Of a stretch of DNA of 64,000 bases, positions 23,305 through 34,296 are shown one piece after another. A program made the position numbers and the translations under genes. Numbering within the stretch: the first letter of the stretch is position 1; each line of letters opens with the position of its first letter. The stretch is from Leptodactylus fallax (Eukaryota > Chordata > Amphibia > Anura > Leptodactylidae): the NCBI GenBank assembly GCA_947044405.1, contig CAMRHE010000333.1, positions 1,798,001-1,862,000 of the forward strand. The letters run 5' to 3'. The notes beneath the pieces are model-generated. The model did not search any database and was not told where the DNA came from. It saw nothing but the letters and a program-made list of their open reading frames with translations.

Positions 23305-23520
23305 CAACACTCACCTACTGGCAGCAGCGTTGCTCCAGCGGCCCTTGCCCTCCGCCTCCGCCCCCGTTCACTTAGCCTGCTCCTTGCTCTCCGCCCCCGC
23401 CCGCACCCACGCTTGGCTGTGTGCATCACGTGAGAAGACCTGACGTGATAGGACACACAGTGGCTCCTGCGCGGTCTCCTAAGGTATCCCTGCTCTCAAA
23501 AGCGCTACTGAGGTAAGTTT
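23305..23520. promoter_or_regulatory. GC-rich cassette with divergent splice donors, copy D
   Basis: A minus-strand donor CAGTAG|GTGAGTG (complement of 23308-23320) and a plus-strand donor CTGAG|GTAAGTTT (GT at 23513) flank a GC-rich core of about 190 bp. The core contains GCTCCGCC-type Sp1-like boxes, TCACGTGA (23426-23433) and TGACGTGA (23441). It has the same architecture as copies A and B but little sequence identity with them. Confidence 0.35.
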
Positions 23521-23599
23521 CATATTAGATAAATATTGCTTTTCTAAGTATTTATTTCCTATCCATAGGATAGGGGATAAATACCAGATTGATGATGAT

Positions 23600-24185
23600 G
23601 GCGGGTTGGGTGACGGGGGGGGGTGAGGCAGGTTTGGGGTGCGGGGGGGGGGGGCGGGTGAGGCAAGGTTTGGGGTGCGGTGGATGTTGGGTGTCGCAGG
23701 GGGGGCAGGTGAGGCAAGGTTTGGGGTGCAGTGGATGTTGAGTGTCGCAGGGGGGGGTGGCTGAGGCAAGGTTTGGGGTGCGGTGGATGTTGGGTGTCGC
23801 AGGGGGGGCGAGTGAGGCAAGGTTTGGGGTGCGGTGGATGTTGGGTGTCGCAGGGGGGGCGGGAGGCAGGGGGGGCGGGGGGGGTGTGCGGGGGGCGGGT
23901 GAGGCAAGGTTTGGGGTGCGGTGGATGTTGGGTGTCGCTGGGGGGGAGTGAGGGGGGGGGGGGGGGGGGGGGGGGGGCGAGTGAGGCAAGGTTTGGGGTG
24001 CGGTGGATGTTGGGTGTCGGGCGGGGGGTCGAGTGAGTCAAGGTTTGGGGTGCGGTGGATGTTGGGTGTCGCAGGGGGGCGGGTGAGGCAAGGTTTGGGG
24101 TGCGGTGGATGATGGGTGTCGCAGGGGGGGACAGGTGAGACAAGGTTTGGGTTGCGGTGGATGTTGGATGTCGCAGGGTGAGGGG
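23600..24185. repeat. G-rich ~51-bp minisatellite with a 26-base G run
   Basis: The unit is GAGGCAAGGTTTGGGGTGCG, GTGGATGTTGGGTGTCGCAG, then a G-rich spacer of variable length; about 11 copies. An uninterrupted G run of roughly 26 bases lies near 23952-23977. An isolated unit occurs at 25236-25295. Long proline-rich reading frames on the minus strand come from this array. Confidence 0.95.
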
Positions 24186-25534
24186 AGGGGCGTTGGCAGA
24201 AAAAGCCTCCCAGCAAAGAATATCCTCTGTGATACGGAGCAGGGATTATGTGCCCAGCACTGTAAGGGTAGCCCATGCCAGGCCCATATAACCTTACACT
24301 GCTGCTCAAACCATCACATTACAGTTATAGTTTTGTCAGCTAATCTCTGTAGCATGAAGGGTTAAAAGGCTATATGTTGAGACATTGTTTGAAAAATCAC
24401 AAAAACAAATGCAAAGTATTTTTATGTAAATAAAGCTTAGGCTCCATTCATGTCTCAGGTCATGTCATGGTTTGTCATTGTGGTAATCCTGAATGTATTC
24501 TGCTGTTTTTCCCTACCCAGTAAAATGCACCTGACAGACCCATTACAAATATGTTACAAATTAAAAAAAAAAAACCTATGTCGGCTTTCTAGCGGTATAT
24601 AAAACCTCATATTCATGAGGACATGAAAGGTTCTCTTTAATAAGGCTAGCACTGCATTGCGATCTTGGCTGCCTATTGCATGTCCAAAGATCGCTGGGTC
24701 TCCCTGCGACTCCTTCACTAATGTTAGTGAATGAAGTCACATTGAGATCCTGAGGGTGCCAAAACCGCAACTTCAAGCCAAGCATTGCTCAACCCTTTTG
24801 TAACTTGAAGTCACAGTCGCAAAATCACTAGAGGTTGCAATGTGACTCCATTCACTAATATTAGAGAAGGAGTCACAGGGCAACCCAGTAATCATTGATC
24901 ACGTGACAGGAAACACCCAAAATTGTCATGTAGCCCTAGCCTAACCATTGTGGTTTTGGAAATCGCACCATGTCAATTATACCTATGGAAACACCGGTGG
25001 TTTCCATATAGGTATAAATAGAAAGAGAAAATCCACAGAGGAAACCTCTGTGGACAGTCTGTGAAAAGTGCTGCGATGCGTTGCCTCCATGTTTTTTTCT
25101 GCAGCGCTTTTTGCTGCGGCCCGCTACGTGGAGACTTAGCCTAAGGATAGATTGTCAATATCAGATTGGTGGAAGATCTGATCTACCATAATCTGGTCTA
25201 ACTACTATGCAGAGAACCATGCTGTATGGTTCCTGCGAGGTTTGGGGTGCCATGGATGTTGGGTGCCGCGGGGGGGGAGTGGTTGGGGAGGGGGGCGTTT
25301 TGGGTGTCTGTCTGCTGAGACCCCCCTTTTGCTTGAGAATTAGTTTTTTTCCCCTCCACTTGAAATTCAGCCTGACCACAGCCAGGCTGAATATAGGCTA
25401 TCTGCGGCGCTCCTATTAAAGAGAATGGGAGCGTGGGTTTGTATATCCACCAAGCGGCTGCGGTCAGGCTGAACTCCCAGTGGTTGAAAAAAAGACCCAA
25501 ATCTCAGGCTCAGTGGGATTCTCAGCAGATGCCC
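24186..25534. other. Interior of hAT-like element: foldback repeats, no gene
   Basis: Includes an inverted repeat (CTCCTTCACTAATGTTAGTG near 24708 against CCATTCACTAATATTAGAG near 24847). A MITE-like stretch at 24955-25140 and a GCTCCTATTAAAGAGAATGG palindrome at 25360-25480 follow. The latter is shared with 31630-31815. Confidence 0.5.
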
Positions 25535-26065
25535 AAAACTTATAAAAATAATATTTTTCCCATACGGTGAATGCCATAGCGGGGAAAAATAAATCAAAAG
25601 TGCCGAACCGCAGTTTTTTTGCTGTTTTGCCTCTGATAAAAATTTGAATAAAAGGTGGTCAAAGCAATAGACATTCCCCAAAATGATATAACTAAAAAGT
25701 ACACCTGGTCCTGCAAAACAAGGGGCCCTATGCATCCCCGTACACTGAAATATAAAAGAACAGTTACGGGTGTCAGAATATGGCGACTTTAAAAAAAAAT
25801 GTTTTAGATCTTTGTTATAGGATTAAAATGTAAATAAAACTATATAAGTTTGGTATCCTCGGAATTGTACACAAACACAGAATACAGGTGACATGTCATT
25901 TTGGCTGCAGAGTGAACACCGTAAAAACAAAGCCCATAAGAAAGTCGCAGAAATGCACTTTTTCTTCATTTCCTCCCAATTCTGAATTATTTTTGCAGCT
26001 TCCCAGCACATTGTACAGAATAATAAATGGTACCATTATGAAGAACAATTTGTCCCACAAACATT
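25535..26065 (-). repeat. Dispersed anuran-type repeat fragment
   Basis: The stretch GTAAAAACAAAGCCCATAAG, GAAATGCACTTTTTCTTC and AATGGTACCATTATGAAG matches a repeat I recognise as frequent in frog and toad genomes. It is part of why the host is judged anuran. No coding potential. Confidence 0.5.
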
Positions 26066-26105
26066 AAAGGGGTTGTCCAGGCAAAAATGGACAACCCTTT
26101 TAAAG
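26065..26105. repeat. Short hairpin of TTAA-MITE type
   Basis: TTAAAGGGGTTGTCCAGG and TGGACAACCCTTTTAAA form a compact inverted pair around a short loop. Single ends of the same type appear at 37652, 40608, 53063 and 63028. Confidence 0.75.
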
Positions 26106-26994
26106 TTTAAATAAACTGGGGGAAGTGAAAAAGTGCAATTCAGAAAACTCATTTTTATTAGGCCTATTCATCTTGGTCTTATCAGCAGGTATTCTTCTTC
26201 ATTTACTGCTGTGCAAACGGCCCATAATAGGGAATCGTAAGTAAAAAGAAGTGGTCCTCTTACAGGATCCTCATCTTTTGGCATGAGGGAGGGTCTTTTT
26301 CTCTGGAGGACCTGTCCTTTTCAGAATTATACAAACAACTCATTGACGTCAGGTTTCCCCATAGATTACAGCTAATCACTGGGGAGCATGTCGGGGGACT
26401 CTTTGTAATAAGCATTGCAATAGTTTTTATTTGTGTATTCTGTTGTCTCTTTTGTAGTTAAAGAGTTTGGTCAAAGACCTTGATGTTTCACCTGGCAAGA
26501 AGATGTGTTAAGTTATTTTCATTGTTAATACCGTGTTGTTGGTCTCTGATACTGAAGTAATACAGTAAGAAGATTTCTTTAAAACTGTTTTATAACTTTG
26601 TGTATTTTGTATGTTTATTGTGTGACAATAGCAGCGGGTGAAGCTAGTAGCATGGAAGCTCAATTTTTTTTTTTTTTTTTTTTTGGGGGGGGGGCGCCTT
26701 TTTATAGTCCACCTCAGGCAGCAAAGAGGCTAGGTTCACCACTGGTCCAATGTAACAAATGGATACATTAAACACAGTGTATCACAACATGCGCTATATC
26801 ATCACAAATGCAATTTTAGTCATTTTAATTTATATCCCATTGATCATATTCCCACAGATGTGTCAAACAGATTTGAGAACTTAAAACGCAAAGAAATGTA
26901 TTGGACATATAAATTGAACTCCCTATCACCATTAGGCCTCAATGAGGCTAAAAAATTAGTTATAGATTACGCATATACAAGTCACATACGTTAA

Positions 26995-27704
26995 TTTTTT
27001 TTTTCTCTCCCCATCATCATCAGCTCATCCATCATATTCTGCTACATTTCCAATTCTAACCCCTCCTCTAGACATTTCAGCTACACATACAATTCATAAT
27101 ATCCTCAAATTTCTATAGATATATTTTTACGCACATACATCATCATCCTCCTATTTCATACACTCATACATATGCCCAATAGTACATTTTTAACTTTAGA
27201 TTCCACACACACTATATACAACCATTCATGCCATACATGTTTTTGTTTATATTCATCTCTTCTTTCCATCCATATTTCAATCATTTTCATCCACGTTCCT
27301 AATACAAACATACCTATTCTATGCCATTAAGCAGCAGCTTCCAGTTAGTTTCGGTTCATAGCGGCATTCTATTCACTGCGCATGCGTGAAGAGTGTTTCG
27401 TGCCGTCAAGCATTGCTACCTCGCTGCCTGCACTCCTCCCGACACACGCTATGTCCATCACGCAAGCGCTGGCGTCCTCGTGTGCAAAAACCCGCCGAGT
27501 TTTTTTATACACTGCTTCTCAGATCGCTGTCATCTTCCCAGCGATCTCAATTAAAGGTAACACCATTACACAGTATTGCTATTGACATATTGTAATTATA
27601 TAGAAAAAAAAACCTAATATGGACAGTCATTGTTTTTTTCCATTCAAGTTACTTTTTATATATAATGTATATAAGATTTTATATTAATCAACCATTATTT
27701 TTGA
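26995..27704. other. 3' noncoding part of the Penelope-like element
   Basis: Pyrimidine- and AT-rich sequence after the stop codon, then GCGCATGCGTGAAGAGTGTT. Open frames here are short and not supported. Confidence 0.45.
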
Positions 27705-27709
27705 CACAG

Positions 27710-28362
27710 TGTTAGGGTCTTGCCAAACATAGCAATACCCTAACACTACTGCAGGGGTCTGGGAGGAAGGACAGAGACAAGTGAGCCCTAATCTCACCCC
27801 AGCCACTGTCCCTTCCTATTGCCTCAGTTACCCTAAACGGTAAAGGACAACCTGAAGACAAGCCCTATACTGGGTAAGTGACACACAGAACAGGACAAGA
27901 CAAAACAAACGACAAAAAGAGAGGTCAGGAAGCCAAGGGGTCGGTAACAAACGAGCAATGCAGTACAAAATCACAATCCAAGAGAATAGTCAAGAGGCAA
28001 GCCAGAGGTCAGAGAAATAGTACAGTAAATATCAAGGGCACAAAGATAGCAGGCAAAGTCAGAGCAAAAACCGGTGACCATGTGAGGGCTGACAACCTGT
28101 TTATAGAAAGTCTGGGACCAGCCCCAGACCTGATAGGTACACAGGCTGTCAATCACACAGGCCAGGAAGAGATTAACTCTATGCAGTCCAAAGAGAAACA
28201 ATGCTTAGAACACGGGTGTGGCTTTACACAGCAAGGGAACTAGGACCATGTTCGGACTGAGCAACAAGAAACCTACGCAAGGAATCAAACCGAACACGCC
28301 TCCTTCGCCACAGAGTGCGAGCGGAGGGTGGCGCCGAGACCCGAACAGGCAGAGACGTTACA
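27710..28362. mobile_element. Solo LTR with 5-bp target duplication
   Basis: It begins TGTTAGGGTCTTGCC and ends CAGAGACGTTACA, that is TG...CA. It is flanked by CACAG on both sides (27705-27709 and 28363-28367). No internal retroelement sequence, primer-binding site or second LTR is seen, so it is read as a solo LTR of 653 bp from recombination. Which LTR superfamily it came from cannot be told. A near-terminal hairpin GTTAGGGT...ACCCTAAC is visible at 27711-27743. Confidence 0.75.
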
Positions 28363-28690
28363 CACAGAGGGGTTTATATTATATTACATTATATTATTGT
28401 CTTGTAAGCATGATTTAATGTATATGTTTCAGGTATCTTCTTATGTTTTTACTGGTCTATTTTTATTGGTCTTTTTTATTGGTCTGTTTAGCATGTGCCT
28501 TCTTTGTTCCTCCCCCTAGAGAGGTCTATTTAAACTAGGTTGATACTCACCTACACATGTACGCTTGGTTTGAAAAAGAGGTCTTTGCACTGTACTTTTT
28601 AATTTTTTGTTATTTGTATGTTTTTAAACTCCTATTTTAAACATAATAAACCACTGTTAATTCAGTTGGTTCACATGTTTTTGCTTAAAA

Positions 28691-31403
28691 CATCAATAGA
28701 CAGTTGCTATTGAATGATAGCTATATTCAAGAGTGTGAAGCGCCATTGGCCGTCTCTATCCACCTCAGTACAATATTGTATTTTGGTTACACATTGTGAC
28801 AATTTGGGGGGATCAGTCTCAAATGGCGGCAGACTCCTTGTCCCGACAGCAGTGGTTCGTGGTACTGGGCGCCGGAGAGACAGTGTTCAGACGGTGCCAA
28901 TTTAAAACAAAATGGCTTTTTATGCAGCTTAAGTGCAACATAACAAAACAAAAAAAACAGCCTGGGCCACAGTTAGGGCACTAACTGTCTCTTGACCCCT
29001 ATCTAGCCTCTTGGGCAACGAGCAGCCTGACTAATGCTCAGCTCAAGCAAAAGTCCCCTGTGGACCCCAGCCCTCTTGGGACAGACCGCCTCTCTGTCCT
29101 TGGCTGGTTCCAATGTACGCCTACTACCCGCAGTCCTTGACAGCAGCTTTGCCACTGTATCCATTCCCTTGGGAGTTACGCCCCACCCACAGGTGTGGCT
29201 GAGGGCCTTTTCAGGCCTGGCCTTGGGTCCTCAATAGCGCCCTCTGGGTTCACATACTCACAATATTTATTATGTTAGTACGATCCCATATACTATATTC
29301 ACATTACAAGAATCAAAATATGAAAACATATTAATAAATGAAAACATACCAATGTAGTATAGTCCAACCTCGTTCAGAAGAGGAAAGAGGGAGTCAAATG
29401 GTTTTGAGTTGACCAATAGACTACAGGTCACATGGTCCTGAAGATGTTGCACACTACATATCAGGCTGCCCGCAGACCATGAGAATGATCAATACAATTA
29501 CAAAGACGAAAAACATATCCTCCCTGATAACTATATTATCAAGACATTTAAGTATGTCTGTCAAATCACATACATAAGATGGCAACACATTATCTTAGTT
29601 ATAAATCCAAGAAGCAACTCACAGACTTACATAAACTTCCAAATCCCAAGACAACTGGATGACCTGGGGGCTTGTTGAAACTCTTCCAACTATATAACAG
29701 GGGAGTATACCTTCAGCCCTTCAAGAACTGAATTTGTAATAATGCCTTGTTTAGAATTCCATACAAATGTGATATAAAAGTAGTCTTCACTGTCTATTGG
29801 CTTCAGCCTCATACATGTACACAAGCAATACTACAATATTACCTTCCTCGTTCACAGGTTTACAGACCACAGTCTTCATCTCCTATACTTGTTGCAATGC
29901 TATACTTTGGTTCCTTTGTATATATATCAAAACTACTTCTAGTTGTATACTTACAGCAGATGTTGGCAAGGGGCACCTTGCAGCACTTCTCAAGAGCTGG
30001 AAGAGTCTCATGTTGTTTCTCAAAGCATAAAATTCCCTATACAGGTGTTATTGCGACTTCTGAATGGCACACTTGTAGAGCATAGCAATACTCTATAAAA
30101 TTTAATTCACCAATAGTTTTGGTGAATTACAAAGAATTTATTTAATAGTCCAACATTGAACCCGCTCTTCAAGCAGGTGACAGTACTGTGATGGGGGGGA
30201 TCAACTTCCATTTGTCCCCTGCTTATCTTTGCTGACGTTTTGATGTCATGGGTAGGTGTGAAAGATCCTCAGTGCGCCAAACCCGCGTTGGCCCATACCT
30301 GAGTCTTCTTTCATATAAAAACCACACTCACCGCCAGTGAGTGCCGGGTTCACAAGATAAATACAAGACAAGCTTTCTAAATTTTATATATTTATTAACC
30401 CCTAAATGGGTCGGTATTAACATCTAACACATGCAGTTCAGAACAGATATGCAGATGTATACAGTACAATAAAAATAAAAAGGGAATAACATTGAAATAA
30501 TTACTTTACCACGCATCTCCTTGATGTGGCTCTATAATCCAACACTCACACATGCTCTGTCATGTGTGAATACCCAGTGGAGGCTGCTTAGCATTAACTC
30601 CTAGCATGTGGCATCACAGTATATTCCAGCCTGCATGCTCTCATCACAGTCTCTCAGTAAACTCTTGTAGTCTTAGCCCAATCTCCTCCCATTGCCTCTT
30701 ACCTCATCTTATATACCCTTTATGCCACCTCCCAGAATGAGGTCATTGGCGGCAGCAAGTCTGATTGAATAATGCACTCAAGTCCAGATTCTTTGCATTG
30801 AGCTGAGACCAAGTGGAATGATACAATGTTATCAGCCATATCTGATCTCCCTGCACAATGCATGTTTCTTTGATCACTCAGAGCTGTGTAGGAATACAAT
30901 GGAGCCCTGCTGGGATGGATACAAAGCCCTATTGTTCCAGGGTTGCTACTACTGCCAATATACACCTAGGCTTATAGCTGCGCACATTATGAACAAATGC
31001 AGGTAAGAAGGGAGATACTATACCCAGAGATCAAAATACATCTCTGAGTTATAGCCATATTTAAGCAGAATCATCACAGTAGGGTTTGAATAACAGCTAA
31101 GTTAACATTGTGGCTATAGCTGAACTTTTAGGTGGGCTAAAGTTTCAGTAACCAGCACCTTGCTCCTTCTCTTGAATTCTCTATTTTCAGAATGTTACTG
31201 TATTTTCTTATTAGTGAGTTCCAATGAACTTACTGATATTATACTGCCAAACCATGATGAATGGTGTGGCCATAGTTTTTGGCTAATGTTCACTTGTTTG
31301 GCTGTTTTCATAAAGTGTCAGACTGGCCCACCGGATGACTGCAGGAAACTCCAATAGGCCCAGGGCCCCGCCACATTGCTAACGAAAAGGGGCCTGGTGT
31401 CAT
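28691..31403. other. No gene recognised; possible old retroelement pieces
   Basis: About 2.7 kb with no supported coding region. The stretch 28790-29250 (starting TGTGACAATTTGGGGGGATC) and 30130-30720 have the look of decayed LTR-type sequence, but I found no paired ends. The segment 31325-31400 (CAGACTGGCCCACCGGATGA) is a dispersed repeat piece into which the next element inserted. Confidence 0.4.
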
Positions 31404-32249
31404 GTACCACCCAGTGGTGAACCTAGCCTCTTTGCTGCCTGATGCGGACTATAGAATGACTCCCCCCCCAAAAAAAAAAAATTGAGCTTCCATGCTACTA
31501 GATTCACACGCTGTTATCGGCGCACAATATAGACAATACACAAAGTTATAAAACAGTTTTTAAGAATTCTTCTTACTCCATTACTTCAGTATCATATCAA
31601 CAACATGACATTAACAATGACAATAACTTCACACATCTTCTGCTTGGTGGATGGATGAGCCCATGTGGCCCCCATTCTCTATAATAGGAGCCCCGCAGAT
31701 AGCTGAGTGCTGTACGGCTATCTTTGGCGCTCCCATTGAAGTGAATGAGAGCCACGTGGATTCTTCCATCCACCAAGTGACACACCTATATTCAGCCTAG
31801 CTGTGGTCAGGCTGAATTCCCACCCAGTGGGGGGAAAAAACCCAATTGTCAGGTTTAGTGGGGGAATCAGCAGAAAGACCACCATCAATCGGGTATTTAT
31901 CCTCTATCATTTAGGTGTATACAGTGCAGTAACATTTTGTGACTTACAGGTGACGTCTGACTAATCCTTCACATTTCCCTTCTCTTCCCTTTGGACCGCC
32001 ATGACCACTTCTTCCAGCTGTGACTTGTCTCTGTTTGAATGGTATCTGTGTAAGTGCCGTGACCGCTACTTTGTTTACATAGTGTTATTCATCTCCTAGC
32101 GGCCACGTAATGTAACTACAGCCTCGTCTTATACATGTCCATGTGACAAGGCTGTAATTACATGACACAGTCACTATAAACAGACAGTGTATAAAATAAA
32201 CAGGCGCCATAGCCCCTGTTTATAGCGCCCCATTTACATACACTATAAT

Positions 32250-32665
32250 GTTCCACTGCAGCCCCTGCACACAGTAATACAGCCCGCAGCAGCCCCTGCA
32301 CACGGTATTATGCCTCGCAGCGGCCCCTGCACACAGCATTATGCTCCATAGTGGCCCCTGCACACTGTATTATGCCTCGCAGAGGCCCCTGCACACGGTA
32401 TTATGCTCCATAGTGGCCCCTGCACACGGTATTATGCTACATTGTGGCCCCTGCACATGGTATTATGTTCCACAGCAACCCCTGCACACAGTATTATGCT
32501 CCCTAGTGGCCCCTGCACTTGATATTATGCTCTATAGTGGCCCCTGCACTCGGTATTATGCTCTATAGTGGCCCCTGCACTCAGTATTATGCTCCATAGT
32601 GGCCCCTGCACTGGTATTATGCTCCACAGTGGCCCCTGCACACGGTATTATGCCCCATAGTGGCC
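32250..32665 (+). repeat. 31-bp tandem array (about 13 copies)
   Basis: The unit is CACACGGTATTATGCTCCAT-AGTGGCCCCTG, diverged from the 11-kb and 15-kb arrays but with the same period and core. Confidence 0.95.
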
Positions 32666-32757
32666 CACCCATGAAATATTATTATACTCTGGGGTCTTTT
32701 CAAAGCCCAAAGTATTATGATTGGAGACCCAGGGGAGGTGACAAACATAAAAACCAG

Positions 32758-32892
32758 TGTTACTTACCTATCCTGGACACACTGGTGCACTCCCTGCAGC
32801 TTTCGGCTCACAGCGGCATCCACTTCTCCTTCTGCATCCAATAGCAGAAGGGGAAGCAGAGGCGGCCACGAGCAGACGCGGGGTAGGTAAAT
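32758..32892. promoter_or_regulatory. Cassette with divergent splice donors, copy E
   Basis: The minus-strand donor is the complement of TACTTACCTA (32761-32770). The plus-strand donor GGGTAG|GTAAAT is at 32881-32892. The GC content between them is raised but there is no full CRE or E-box. Position relative to the array is the same as in copies A and B. Confidence 0.3.
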
Positions 32893-33271
32893 AAATAGGC
32901 CATTACCTGCTAGGGATACTCCAGCAGGTTACGGCCTATTTATACAGGTATATATATATATAAAAGTTATCCACACCTACCTGCGATCCTTTGATGGAGC
33001 CGCCGCCTCCTCTTCTTGTCCGCGACGTCTGTGTCTCAGCGTAGGAGGCGCAATGACTTCATTGTATCGCCACTTGCGCTAACATGCAGAGGTCTCGTAA
33101 ACCAGCCCAGGACAGGCCCCGCTCAGCTTTGTTTTTTTTAAAGCGGCCTGTCCTGGGCTGGTTTAAGGTAAATATAAAGTAAAAAATGCCGCCCCCCAGA
33201 CAGTGACGGACAGTGCCGCCTGAGCCGGCCGCCTCACTTCACCTCATTAGCAGTGCGCCCCTGGTACCACC

Positions 33272-33680
33272 TGGCCCCTTTCCAATAGAAGGCTCCCCAG
33301 GAGAGGTGAGTAAAAATAACAAACTTTTTTATACTCTCTTTCCTGGGCGTCCTGATATCTGTCATCATCTTCTGGCCTACGGCTGATGTCAAGCGTTCCA
33401 TGAGTCCAGGACGCGTGACGTCAGCTGCAGATCTGAAGAGAGAGACAGCGGAGCAAGACGAGGAAGCCCAGGAGAGGAGAGGCAAGGTGAATATAACAGT
33501 TTGCTATTTTCCATCACCTCCCTTGGACCTCTACTTATTATATTCTGGGGTCTGAAGAGACCCCAGACTATAATAATAGCACTGAAACAAACTTGGAGGG
33601 CCAAACCTCACTATTATTCAGTGAAACGAATTTCAAGGGGTTCGCCTGAAGCTGCTCCAGGCTCTTAGGAACATGTAGGA
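33272..33680 (+). promoter_or_regulatory. CRE-containing cassette, copy F, and flanking repeat
   Basis: Plus-strand donors GAGAG|GTGAGTA (33301-33311) and GCAAG|GTGAATA (near 33485) lie either side of ACGCGTGACGTCAGCTGCAG, which contains a perfect CRE (33416-33423). The block TATTCTGGGGTCTGAAGAGA-CCCCAGA (33541-33567) is the same hinge seen next to the arrays in copies A and B. No outward minus-strand donor was found here. Confidence 0.3.
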
Positions 33681-33684
33681 CCAC

Positions 33685-34290
33685 TGTGGAGTATTATACT
33701 GGAGTGCCCTTTGGGGGTGGCCTAGTATACTGTGTGGGGCCACTGTGGAGCATTATACTGTGGGTGCCCTCTGGGGTGTATATTACACTGTGTGGGGGCC
33801 ACTGTGGAGTATTATACTGTGGTGAGGGGAGGGCTCTGGGGAACATATTATACTGTGTGGGGCCACTGTGGGGTATTATACTGTGTGGGGCCAATGGGGA
33901 GCATTATACTGGAGAGGTCACTGTGGATAGCCTATTATACTATGTGGGGCTACTGTGGCAAATTATACTGTGTGGGGCCACTGTGGAGTGTATTTTACTG
34001 TATGGGGTGGGGCCACTGTGGAGCATATTATACTGGGCTGGGGTCACTGGAGCTTTATAGTGGGGGGCACTGTGGGGAGCATATTATACCATGTGGGGGC
34101 TCTGGAGAGCATATTATGCTGTGTGAGGGCTTTGGGGAGCATATTATACTGTGTGGGGTCACTGTGAAGCATTATACTGTGGTGGGGGCAGGCTGTGATT
34201 TACATATTATACTGTATGGGGTGTGGGGTCCACTGTGGGGCATTATACTGGGCTGGGGCTCTGAAGAGTATATGATACTGTGTGGAGCAT
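33685..34290 (-). repeat. 28-31 bp tandem array, reverse orientation (about 20 copies)
   Basis: The unit is ACTGTGTGGGGCCACTGTGG-AGCATTAT, the complement of the other arrays. A long reading frame rich in WGHCG and YYTV repeats across it is periodicity, not a gene. A Tc1 element is inserted at its right end. Confidence 0.95.
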
Positions 34291-34296
34291 TATATA

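Larger units (their letters stand above)
23091..26744 (-). mobile_element. Large hAT-like nonautonomous element with perfect 8-bp duplication
   Basis: It starts CAGGGGCGCACCGCTAATGA and ends GAGGCTAGGTTCACCACTG. It is flanked by GTCCAATG on both sides (23083-23090 and 26745-26752). The 8-bp duplication and CAG...CTG ends indicate the hAT superfamily. The second copy at 31412-33263 is in the opposite orientation and shares both ends. In 3654 bp there is no transposase. Contents: a GC-rich cassette (23311-23520), a 51-bp minisatellite, foldback repeats, a common anuran repeat (25535-26065) and a long T-run plus G-run (26668-26694). Confidence 0.93.
22870..26994 (+). pseudogene. Penelope-type GIY-YIG endonuclease domain, interrupted by insertion
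   Basis: The frame encodes the linker and endonuclease typical of Penelope-like retroelement proteins. It has a Cys-rich linker (KCNKIKCKCLSIKHGATAF), SCDSSFVIYVIEC, then CNLQYVGRTTIPLRIRINKH with the LQYVGRT core and conserved Arg. The hAT-like element then intervenes. The frame resumes after the target duplication with GYIKHSVSQHALYHHKCNF, the conserved Glu region KEMYWTYKLNSLSPLGLNEA and a stop at 26992-26994. One TAA lies before CNLQYVG (about 23016). Because 8 bp were duplicated, the flanks join in frame once one copy of the duplication is discounted, so the frame was open across this point before the insertion, apart from that stop. Confidence 0.85.
22803..28690 (+). mobile_element. Penelope-like element, 3' part, with two nested insertions
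   Basis: The coding end is split by a hAT-like insertion (23091-26744) and followed by an AT-rich 3' region. That region contains GCGCATGCGTGAAGAGTGTT (27379) and is itself split by a solo LTR (27710-28362). The end at about 28690 is approximate. The reverse transcriptase part is absent (5' truncation against the Tc1 terminal repeat at 22802). The identification rests on the GIY-YIG endonuclease reading frame. Confidence 0.7.
31412..33263 (+). mobile_element. hAT-like nonautonomous element, second copy, perfect 8-bp duplication
   Basis: It starts CAGTGGTGAACCTAGCCTCT and ends CATTAGCAGTGCGCCCCTG. It is flanked by GTACCACC on both sides (31404-31411 and 33264-33271). Both ends align with the 3654-bp element at 23091 in reverse. 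The middle differs: here it contains a 31-bp array and the ACTCCAGCAGGTTACGGCC block shared with hAT-like copies A and B, and lacks the 51-bp minisatellite. It encodes no transposase. A hairpin of CCAGCCCAGGACAGGCC and GGCCTGTCCTGGGCTGG lies at 33100-33165. Confidence 0.93.

Noticed and set aside
23479..24309. 276-residue proline-rich minus-strand reading frame (repeated ATPNIHRTPNLASPAP) and its + strand counterparts
   Set aside because: It is created by the 51-bp minisatellite, whose period of three times 17 keeps frames open. All three frames are partly open, and there is no domain or exon context.
27878..28243. 121-residue lysine/glutamine-rich frame
   Set aside because: It lies wholly within the solo LTR and has no resemblance to a known protein.
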